Origin: Gari tellinella | Taxonomy: Eukaryota > Mollusca > Bivalvia > Cardiida > Psammobiidae | Reading direction: 5' to 3' | DNA: 64,000 nucleotides | Assembly (NCBI GenBank): GCA_922989275.2 | Contig: OV277864.1 | Location: 6,200,001 to 6,264,000 of the forward strand | In this document: in pieces, positions 34,301 through 46,300 of the stretch | How the letters are laid out: every line of letters starts with the position of its first letter | How positions within the stretch are numbered: position 1 is the stretch's first letter | Program-made: the position numbers and the translations under genes | Notes under the pieces: model-generated | Told to the model about the DNA's origin: nothing | Databases searched by the model: none | The model's input: only the letters and a program-made list of their open reading frames with translations

Positions 34301-37300
34301 TCTGAGTTAAAAACAGTTTGAAGCCTGATCAGATCCATTTACCACTTTCAAAGTGTTCCTTTAATGCAAAAAAAGTTCCGATTTTATACAGTTATGAATA
34401 TATATGATAAGAAATATTTTCTATTTTCTTGCAGATGGTTGCCTAAGGCAGGCTGGAAGTAAAGCAAAATGCGCATTTATGTGTATTGTTCATTACTTTC
34501 AGCCTACTTTAAGTGATCACCTGTCTTCAAAAGTAGGAACAAACTATGGGGTAAAAGGTAAAGCGATTGAGAAAATGACTGAAATTGACATAATTAGCAG
34601 AAGAAATCATTTAAGCGCAATAAGATATAGTAAATGTCATTATCCTTTTGAGCAACAAGTTTTTTCTCTGATTAAAAATATGTCCTTATTCTAAGCCGCT
34701 CTATCTTGGTATATATCTCTTTGACCTTAAACATGGTAACAGAGTATGTCTGAAAAATGGGTCGTCTGCGACAGTTTCTCCGGATGTATTGAATCTGAAA
34801 ATAATCATCTGCATGTCAAACTGTTTAGATTATGATGAGACGCCGAGTAACTCGGCGTCTCATCTGAATCTAAACTGTTTGCAAAAATCATCAGAAACGT
34901 GCCTGTTGCATGAAGACAGTTAATAAATACATTTTATTTGAACTCGCGAAACTATCTTTCATAATTCGTATACGACAAAATTACTTCTGAGGAAAATTGT
35001 TCAGAACGTTGACTGGTACAGGGCTGCCATTTCTCCGGATTTTTTCTAAGTCCACGGATTTTTATCCTAGCAGATGGTAGCTTAAAACAGGCTGAAAGTA
35101 AAACAGAATGCGCCTTAAGGCGCATTCTGCTTTACTTTCAACCTGTTTTAAGCAGTCATGTGTCTTCAAAACAAGAAACAGACTATGGGGTAAAGGTACG
35201 ATTAGTAAAATTGTGTCTGAAAAATTGAAAATTTTAAATCTTAGGATTTTTATGATCAACTTATGGCAGCCCTGCTGGTAAACTCAATTATCCTCACCTA
35301 GATCTCGTTATATGATCATCCTTTTCTCGTTCCATAACGGGCAAATTGACGTCAAAGTCATTTTTGACAAATCGAATTAATTCAAGTAGGACATGTGTTT
35401 CAAATCAGACATACCAGATATGTTATTGTTAGATATATATCTGAACACATTTTGTTAAAACATGTTGTAGAGTAAGCTTGATGATCCAATTATATTATAT
35501 TTTTCCTACGTTAAGTGCTTGAAATTATTTTTGTCCAATTGGATTATTTTTTTCAAATGTTCTGAACATTTAGGTTTGTAAACCAGTACTTACCAAACTG
35601 CTTACTCGACCAAATGTATGATTCGACTGTGATCAAATGCAATAACTGTCGCGGGAACATAACCAAAAAGAAACATCATTTTGCGAGAAACAAACAATCA
35701 AATAAACCAAATATAGTGCTTCCTCCCTACAACGACCCTTTGCACAACGATTTCATCCTTACAATAATAATTACCGCTGTTTCCCCCAAAAGACATTGAT
35801 GTTTAACGCTTTCACTGCTGCAATATCGACTGCTTAAAACTGGCGTTTGCTGTTTTCTTCTCAAGGTTACGTATTGAACATTTTGACAGAAGAAACAAAG
35901 ACGAGTGAAAAACAGTTTGAACCCAGATCAGACAACGCATTCGGTGGCATCTGAATCTGACTGTTTGCAAATGTAAGCACAGTCATAGTTTTTTTCTCCC
36001 TATAACAACTCCATCCGAACAACACATATCATCTTTGTCTCCCAACGGGTTATGTTGTAGAAAGTGACGGAGCACTGTACTGAAACCGTTTAACAGATTA
36101 GTGTTTATTGACCTTGTATTGTTATCTGCAACAATTCCGCGAGTTGCATTCTCTTTCCTATCACAAACTGTTGTCAAAGTTTCAAATAGTTTGGGTCAAG
36201 ATGTGTTACTTGAGATCTCACCTAAGTCCAAACTCTTTGCAGTAGTTAGCCTAAACCTGCAACGTGCTAACAGAAGCTGTAACATCACGAAAAAACGTTT
36301 ACTACTTATTTACAGTACTATGATTTACATGAATTATAAGTATATCTATCCAGTATACAGGTTAACCCATGTGTGGCTAGCGTCTCTTAAAATAGATATA
36401 GGCAAACAGTGAAGACTCTAATCAGACGCCGCATAATGAGGCGTCTGGTCAGAGTCTACACTGATTGCTTATATAATGTTTAATATAAAAAATACATAAA
36501 AGTTAGACCAGGCAAACTGTATATATATAATGGACAACTCCAAAACATACATAGAAGAATCCACTTTGCATAAATAGGTTATTCTTTTAATTTCGTTACA
36601 GGATGAGAAGAATCAAGTTCTTGTCACAAACGTTTGGCTTGATCAGGTAAGTCTTTATCAAAGTAGCCCATTTTAATGCCTTATCCCGATTACAGCGGTT
36701 ATTCGCAAACATTTCTAGGGGCCGTTTCATAAAACTTAGTACGAAAAAAACGGTCGTAAGTCAAAACTTTAAAATACATTTAATTTATGATATATCTATC
36801 TAATACATAGAGAAATCAGAAATTAAATGTATTTAAGGTTTTGACATACGGTCGTTTTTTGTCGTACGAAGTTTTATGAAACGGGAACCAGGACTCTTTT
36901 TCAGTATGAAAAATATGACATTTTGGGATCGCATCTTTGTAATTCAGTACAATATCTGTTTCTGTTGTAGAGTCACGTGATAGAATGCGAATAGTTCTAT
37001 TGTTCTTATTGATAGGTGTGAAATAAAGACAGTTATAGTGATTGGTTTCTGTGTACATACGCATTAGCTAAACTGGTCAGTTAGATAACTAAACTAAGCT
37101 TCTCGATATACAGGTACATGTACAGTGGAGAATCTGTTATTCTTTCCCGTTTAAACGCAAACGTACGCAAACGCAAAGCACTAAAACGTAGATAAGTACA
37201 ACTTTTGGACAATTCTAATATTTCATGTTTATCTTGGTGGCAAACAGTTTGGAGCCAGATCAGACGCCGGGTTACTGCACTGCAAATAATAGTTTTAGCG

Positions 37301-40300
37301 TAAACGCGTTTATTGGGAAAGAATAACAGATTCTCCACTGTAGTACTGAGCAGAAGAAAAAAAATTGATGATCTTAGAAACTGCTGGAAACACTCCCATG
37401 AATATAACTTACATTGACGTTTTCAAACAATGTAACAGTTTAAGAACTATCGACTCAATTACACGAAAAACTCATTATGGAACACAACATGCATGTTTGC
37501 ATTGAGGAATTTAGGTCAGTGCTTTCGTTAATAAATTGTTATATCAGATATAGAAAGTAAAACAACTGAAATACATTAATTGATATTGCTTTGGAAGACA
37601 ATATGACAGTTACAGGGCTGCCATTTCTCCGGATTTTTCCTAAATCTCCGGATTTTCCCCCAGTACATAGTAGCTTAAAGCAGGCTGAAAGTAAAGCAGA
37701 ATGCGCCCTAATGCGCATTCTGCTTTACTTACAGCCTGCTTTAAGTAGTCGCATGTCAACAAAACAAGCAAAAGGCTAATGGGTAAAGGTACGATTCGTT
37801 AATTCGCCCTTGAAAAATGCATGTTTGGAAATCTTAGGATTTTTCATGTCAACTTATGGTAGGCCTGCAGTTAAATCAGAATGATTTATTGGTTTTTACA
37901 GGAGTGGGAAGACGAGTTCATGCGTTGGAATCCTGTTGATTTCGCCAACATCACCACTTTGAGGATTCCATGTCACAAACTCTGGTTACCAGACATCGTC
38001 CTCTACAATAAGTAAGTTTTGATCTTTACAACCTTGCACAATATGTAAGAAGTTGCCTTCATAGTTTTATACATTAAATAAGTCTTGACCTAAAAAGTAC
38101 AATTTATTGCTGTTTCTAACATTGCACAATGCGTACGACTTTACTTTCGTAGTCATATACAATAAGCAAGTCTTGACATTTACAGTATTGTGAAATACAT
38201 TAGCCTTGACAGTATGTAATCCTTAGGATTTATAGCCTTATAGAACACGTACATATTTGTATTGGTCTTCTTAGTCGTGTACACTACTAAAATCGTGGTC
38301 TTCATAGTATTGTGCAAGAATATATGCTGACATTGATAAACAACATATACGAGTAAAGTCAGAAATTAAATACAGTATCAAACCCATTTAGATACAGTGA
38401 TGGTTGCAAATGTAGTAGCTTAAGGAGAGCAAAAGGCACAATAGAAAGCTATTGAGTGGGTCTTTTTACCTTCATCTTGCTTTAAGACGTATTCAGACAT
38501 TTTCATATACTACATGCATTGCCTTCTTTGAAATAGACGAATTACTCAAATAAACGTACTTTCTCAGTAGACACTTGAATATACATACCTATTTTCGGAA
38601 CGTGCGACGTTTTAACTTTGAATTAGGGGCAAGTTCGGCTTAAGGTCCATTTATCGAGGCCCGACTACATCTCGATTCTATTGACATTGAGAAGAGAATT
38701 TATTAAATTAGACGTTTTTCACTAAATGCGACAACAGTGGCATTTGCAAACATACGCCAGACTTAAAATGTCAGTAGCTGCTTGCTGAAACCACCCACTG
38801 AGACGTTAAATTAAATTATATGTCTCAAATGCACATGGGTGTACTCGGTATGAAAAAATTACAGTCTAGCAGAAGGGTAACAGGTAAATGCAGGACAGAT
38901 GTGATGCAGAATGCTGCTCTAGGGAGCTTTCAGCCTTTATTAAGACCAGCTTTAACCTTCTACACGATACAAGCGAGACCGAGATTATTGCTGCAAACAA
39001 TTTAGATCCAGATAAGACGTCGAGTAATTCGGCGTATCATCTGGATCCAATCTGTTTGACACTCTGATTATATTTTCTTAACCCTTTCACTCTCAATGAC
39101 GCCTTAAAGCGCGTTTGAAAACAGTTGGGGTCCTGATCAGACGCCGCGTGACGCGGCGTCTGATCAGGATTCAAACTGTTTGACACTCGTATCGATATGT
39201 TGTAAGTTTTTTAAGTTTATGTTTATATGTTGTAAGTTATATTACATTGAATCTTACTTTTAAACGATCTTGCAAACAATAAAATTGAAGCAGACGACAA
39301 TGAAACGGTGATGGGGTAAAAATCTTACGAACAATTTGGCAGCAAAAGGTTAAAGACAATGCAGATAAACCAAGTCTGAGAAATGTTGCAGACGACTCAT
39401 TTTACAGACGACATTAATTCAGAGTGCAGAGGGTTGGTTAAACCACAGGTTTTCGGCGCGTAAGCTATGAAAACCCCCCCCCCCCAGCTACTACCCCCAT
39501 AAATCTTTCAAAATGAGTCAAAATACATCCATATGTTCAACAAACATCCTTAACAAATGTTTCAAGAAGTTTAAAAAAAATAATTTTTTGTTCGTATCAT
39601 GTATGTATACAACGAAAAGGTGGATGTGAATTCAAAGCCATCAACTTCCCAACCTTGTCATTTTGTCATTTTTGGGCCGATTTTGACAAATGATGGCTTA
39701 TTATTTACATTTAACAGTTCTGTTCAAAGAAAATTAGCTCACAGCCCAAGCAAGACACGAGCACAAGTGAAGAAATAAAAAGTTCGATAGGCACCTTATA
39801 CGGACTCATTCGTCAACCTTAATTTTTGGACTAATTTTACATATATTTACTTACTGTGTTGGCGGTCTTTTTGATTGTAAGGTTGTGGAATAGGGTTTAT
39901 ATTTTATGTACACTGTTCGTCTTAATAGGTGAATATAGGAGATAAGAGTGAGGTTGGGCGCCCCTAAACCCAGGTTTAACCCCCAGTGGTTGTTAATAAT
40001 TAGTTTATAATGAATTATTGATTGCTACTGACCGTACCAAGGCGGGCTCCTATATTCACTTTGCTTTATGTTTGTCTTGCGTGTTGTTTTCTATTTAGTG
40101 TGTCGATGAAGGAATGGTATTGCGTGTGTGTGTGTGTTTGTTATGGTATGACTGTGTGTGTGTGTGTTGCTTGAGAGGTGGGTGTATTGTTTGTGTTACG
40201 TTTCCTGCTTGAGTCTTTCGTATTTATTTGTTCGTCATACAGAGATTAACAAGTGCATTTGCGACCATGCATTACACCATGGTACGGGTAATTAATAGAA

Positions 40301-43300
40301 AATGAAATATATAATAAATACCTTTTGAATTATCGGTAAATGAGCATTTCAGTTACGAAATAAATTTCTAGATAACTTTCGTTTTCAAGTTTCGGTTGAC
40401 AAACGGATATGATTATTGGTCGTATTCGAATCATCGAGTTTGTTGTCAACGAAAACTGGGCGGAGCAAATGCGCGATTTTGACCCGACTCGAATAGAAAT
40501 TGTGGTCAAAGATTTTATGGTTTGACAACATTTTGTCAACGGAAAACATCAAGTGGTGATTCGAATAGAACTTGTTGACAACTATTTCAACTAACGCGAT
40601 AGTTGTCCTGATTCGAATACGACCAATTGAGGCGCTTGAGTTTTGCGTCATTTCCTGCTTTGAAACTGGTTCTCGGTTTCGCTAGAATGATAATAGTTTG
40701 ACTGGGCAACCACTCGTTTGTTTGAGAAAAATGTTTCCGTATAAGGGGTCTCCCTACTTTTCGAGTCCCCATGCGCGTGTTCGCCGATTGCTTTGATTTT
40801 TTCCCAATTAACGTCAAAGAAAACTGTTTGCTGTAAACAATGAGCCATCAATTGTCCAGATCGTCCAAGATTTGACAAAATTACAGGGTTGGGAACTTAG
40901 GGGTTGCTTCTGCAAGGCGCTTTTTCATGGCAGCCTTTACTAATTTACTTATAAATTAGCAAAATAAAATATTTTTTTTAAATTTCATGAAACTTCAGGA
41001 AATGTTCTTTTATGGTGATTATTGAATGTATAGATAGATTTTAGGGTATTTTATCCACGTTTGGTGGTGGTGGAGGGGGGGGGGGATAGCAGCTGGGGGT
41101 AGTGTCATAGCCTACGGGCCGAATGCCTATGGGTTAAACAACAAATTGTCTAGTTAGACACCAAACATTAATATACCAATATCATGCTGATATCAAGTTT
41201 ACTTCAAAACTGCAGCGCTAAATAACATACATGTACATGTACTAGTATTGTGTGTCTCAGTGCCGTAAAACCCAACTCATCCATCCATCCTATTAAAAAC
41301 TGCAGTATGCATTATCTATCAAACTTAAGTCAAATACCTAAAATTTTTAATTTTAACAAATAAAAGCAGACGATAACTGTTTAAAATTGATGACGTCATT
41401 ACAGCGAAAGGATTAAAGAAGGATTTTAGATGAGGATGTCATAAAACTTGGGTCCTTATCAGATACGGAATTTCTCGCGCTCTGGTCCAAAATGGTCTCA
41501 AATTCAAGTAAAATTGCGGTTATCAGGAAATATATACATGAACGCTCGTAGAAGCCAAAATTGCATTAAACAAACACGCAATAGACTCAAAGTTAATACG
41601 CACCGAATTTACCCATTACGCCTTTAATACGTCTTTTTATGCCTTTAATTCATTTATTCTGAATTTCATCTTAAAAAAAGAGTTCCTCTTGATACAGTCA
41701 TGAATATGCACCACAATAAATATTGTTTATATCGTAGCAGATGGAAGCTTAAAAAAGGACTGAAAGTAAATAATTGAAGAAAATGAATCTAATTTACAGT
41801 CATAAAAATATACATTTTTTTTTCTAAATCCTAGCAGATGATAGCTTAGAAAGGATAAGATAAGAGTCAGCAAGACATGCCAGAATAATATAAGCTTTGA
41901 CGTGCTTTTATAACTGACTATTTAACAGATGTATGTACACAAAAACAAAGCGGCTACAAATAAGAAATGATAAACAGCAATACAGTATAGCATACAGTGG
42001 AGAATCTGTTATTCTTTCCAGTTTAAACGCAAACGTACGCAAACGCAAAGCGCTAAAACGTAGAAAAGAACAACTTTTGGACAATTCTGATATTTCATGT
42101 TTATCTTGGTGGCAAACAGTTTGGAGCCTGATCAGACGCCGGGTTACCCGGCGTCTGATCTGGCTCCAAACTGTTTGCACTGCAAATAATAGTTTTAGCG
42201 TAAACGCGTTTATTGGGAAAGAATAACACATTCTCCACTGTATGAGTATAAGAAAACTGCTAATTCTAGGTACTAATATGTTGCCGATAACCAATAAAAT
42301 TGAGTTGAGTTGAGTTGGTAATCCTGTCATTATAAACTAGTTTAAAAGTAAAGCAGAATGCACCGTAAGCCGTATGCTACGAAAGCCCCGTGGTGACATT
42401 CCATATATCTACTTCCAACTTCCATCTTCCGAACTTCTTACTTCTTACTTCCAAGATAATTTGCTATTATGGTTATTGTATAACGCCCGAGTTCTAAGTT
42501 CCGACTTCTTAGTTCCGACTTCCATGTTCAAAGTTACAAGTTCCGACTTCCATGTTCCAAGTTCCATATTCCGACTTCCAAGTTCATGTTCCACGTTCTG
42601 ACTTCCAAGTTCCATGTTCCGACTTCCATGTTCCATGTTCCGACTTCCACATTCCGACTTCCACGTTTATCCTCAGAACATGTACAGACTATGACGTCAC
42701 TGACATTTCGCACGTGTTAAACACATTGCAAGGGAAGTGAAACATGAAGACAAAAACAAATAAAACATGGCATACACGCTTGTTTCAACAATGATAAGTT
42801 TGTTGATTTAATTTCATAATACTTTTATGTATTTAGTAAGATGTATAAAACCATTAATTTCCCGGTTAAACGAATATAATAAAGGGTAAAGGAGACATGG
42901 AATCATGTCGTCTCATCCACTTCTTTATCCAATTCCAGGTACATTGATAAGAAAGATAACTTTATGTAGCCGGGTTGAGTATATAGTGAAACGACGAGAG
43001 CATTAGATGGGTATGTGTTAGCGGTCTGGTATATCACTATCAGTCGGAAAACCGTTTGCCCGTAACCTAGATCCAGGGGTCTAAAAATAGATATGCGTGA
43101 AAGAAAACGGCGCGAAACTATGACGTCATGAGCAACGTAAGAATTTTGAAGTAAAAATGTGGAAGATGGTAGTCGGAAGTTGGAACATGCAACATGGAAC
43201 ATGGAACATGGAACTTGGAACTTGGAAGTCGGAACTTGGAAGTCGGAATATGGAACATGGAACTTGGAACAAAAAACGTAGAAATTTTAACTTGGAAGTG

Positions 43301-46300
43301 GGAATATGGAATGTCACCACGCGGCTTTCGTACTATTCTGCTTTAATGTCAACCTACTTTATATGGTCACATGTCTTCAAAATTAGAATCAAACTATGGG
43401 ATAATGGGTAACACATTGTAGCATTGCCATTTATAAAGTTTTGGATTTATGGGTTAAAGTAAAATCTCGTAATGTATATTTTATTTATTCTTTAAGCGCA
43501 GCGGAGTACACCGACGGTCTCATGCCGGCGAACGCCATGGTGGACTTTGACGGCAACATCTTCTGGCCTGTCCCGACGAAGCTCCAGAGCTCGTGCAAAG
43601 TTGACGTGACATATTTCCCGTTCGACGAACAAACCTGTACCATGAAGTTCGGCTCGTGGACCTACGATGGTTTTCAGGTAAGGCGTTGTTATCCCCCTTA
43701 TTAGATAGAGTTTATTCATGTAACAATATGCATATCATGGCAACCAATAATAAGTATACATAGATCAACCAAAAAGTAACAAATCATGTATACAAATGAC
43801 GAGATTCATGACAGGCACACCAATACCAAGGATAACACGAACAAAAGAAAATCATTTCCCCTTATTTCCAGAATATTCAGAAATTTAATTCACTTTATAA
43901 TCTTTCTGCATCTAGGTGGACATTACGAACCGAACAGAGAAGGTGGACCTGAGCAACTACGTGAATAATGGAGAGTGGGAGCTGGTATCCATAGAGATCA
44001 TTCGTAACGTTGTCTATTATGGTTGCTGTGACGAACCTTTCCCTGACGTCACTTTCATCACCAAGATACGACGTAGAACATTGTACTACATGTATAACGT
44101 CATATTCCCCTGTATTATGATGTCAGCGCTAACGTTACTAGTGTTTTGTTTACCACCAGACTCAGGGGAGAAAATAGCTCTTGGTATGTATTACATGTAC
44201 AGTGCTCCCTCCCTCCCTACAACGGCCCTTCGAAAAAAACGACTCCCTCCATACAACGACACTTGTCGCTGTTTCCCCAAACAGGACATTTATAACAAAC
44301 TATTTCGCTGCTGAAATATCGTCTGTTTAGACTTGAGCTCTGCTGTTTTTCTCAACGTTACATATAGGCAGACATTTTGATAGAATAAATATAATGACGA
44401 GTGACAAACAGCTTGAATCCAGATCAGATGCCGCGTTACGCGGCGTCTGATCTTGATTCAACCTGTTTGCAAATGTAAGCCAAGTCTTAATTATCCTTGG
44501 TAATCCATATTTAAATTTTACTTGACATTATGTTCTGTAAATATGACACAATGTATGTAAAACATTTGAAATAAATACTGTTTAAACTAATTTTCCCTCC
44601 CTATAACGACTCCCTCCAAACAATACTTACACCCTGTGTCTCCCATTGGGTGTCGTCGTAGGGAGGTAGCACTGTATCCATGCGTCGATTCAGCAATATA
44701 TCTCAGAAAGAGTCCAACCGAGAATATTTAACACACTGTGCAGAATACGTTACTCTTTCCAAAACAAACACGTTTATTTTAAAAGTCATTATTTTAACTG
44801 CAAACAGACTATTGGTGACTTAATGAAATCCTTTGCAAACATTTGTGTCTGCATTTTGTTTCATTCGACTTCGTAAAACAGGTCTCTAAAATCGTTTAGA
44901 CCGGTAATGTTTTTGAGATAGGGGTTTTAACTTAATCACCCCTAGAACTTCAAATCGAAAAGTCCTTGCCTCATATAAGTATAGTCCTTTATTGACAATT
45001 TAGGGTTTGATGTTACAATATATTTCATATGACAAACAATACTGACTCTAATCAGAGGGCTCCTTTAGAAGGTCACTGATCAGAGTCTACTCTGTTTACA
45101 TATGACAATTTTCTCTTCACAGGACTATTTGTAATTGACGAGTATACTCGTCGCAATGGTTTATGCAGTACATTGACAAAATCAAGCCTCATTAGTATGA
45201 AAACAGACAAGACTAAAGCGAACGGGAACTTTTCAATTTGAAGCTTTAGGGTGGATAGGGTTACTTTAGCGGTCTTCCAAGATGTATTTCTCATTACAGG
45301 TATAACGGTACTCTTGGCTTTTTCTGTATTCATGTTGGCAGTTGCTGAAAATCTTCCAGAGACGTCTGAATTTGTTCCGCTGATAAGTAAGATCCATTTA
45401 TGATTTACAGTAGGGAAGGAGTTATTCTTCTCCAATAAACCCGCTTGTGCTAAAGAATTATTTCCATTGCAAACAGTTTGGAGCCAGATCAAACGCCGGG
45501 TTTAGTTTCGTTTAATATTCTAGCAGATGGTTATTAAAAACAGGTTTAAGCCTTAAGGCACATTCTTCTTTACTTTCAACCTGCTTTAAGTGGTCACCTA
45601 TATTCAATTTTAGAAACGGGATATGAAGTAATGGGTCAAGCGGAAAAGAAAATCGTTTTGTACAATGTATCTACTTACATTATCCGGTCACTATACATTA
45701 TACTCTAATGTAGATACACCTTTAATGACATCTTAAACCCTTCACTGCCATGTAGTCATCAATGTTAAACAATTGTACAAACATGGAAGCAGTTTGTTAA
45801 ACAGTAGAAAACACTTAATTATTTCCCAAATAAACACGTTTTCTCACTCCGGTTGACACACAAACAGTGTACCTGTAAAGAGTAAAATCTTCGTTTTCAA
45901 CAATGCAGACCCCGATTGGAGGGCTCCTACAGTAGCCCTCTGATCAGGGTCTGCATAATATTTGTCATTTACAATGTATTCTAAAACCAACCCTCAATTT
46001 GTAAAAAATGGACTAAACTATGATTTGACACTAGAAATGAACTTTTGAATTCTCAGGGTTAAGTGTTTTAAATTAAATAGTAAAGTTTTTCAAAAGGTGT
46101 CATTTTCTACACTCAATTACATAGGAATTGCGTCTAGTTCGTGTAATCTGGGAATAATAACGTCTTCAATCTGTATCACATTGCTCGAAATAAGTCGGCT
46201 ATTTAAGACTTACATTAATAGTTCAAAAGACTTTAGTGATTAGTAGACGTAATGTATAGAGCTACATTCAAATACCGAATACAGTAAAATATATCTATTT

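Larger units (their letters stand above)
39437..41138. mobile_element. 1.7-kb element with long GC-rich inverted ends
   Basis: Left end TTAAACCACAGGTTTTCGGC, then CGTAAGCTATGA, a C run and CAGCTACTACCCCC. The right end, read on the - strand, is TTTAACCCATAGGCATTCGG, CGTAGGCTATGACA, CTACCCCCAGCTGC and a C run. The two ends are about 75% alike over roughly 60 bp. The interior has no transposase-sized frame and contains other repeats, including GGGCGCCCCTAAACCCAGG near 39957. Confidence 0.6.

Noticed and set aside
42374..43411. Frames with repeated [17 protein letters not shown] or [16 protein letters not shown] peptides
   Set aside because: Products of the TTCCGACTTCC minisatellite arms, open on both strands; not a structural protein gene.
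45073..45492. 139-codon open frame on the - strand
   Set aside because: It lies opposite the receptor TM2 exon, whose splice sites, phase and conserved protein are clear on the + strand.
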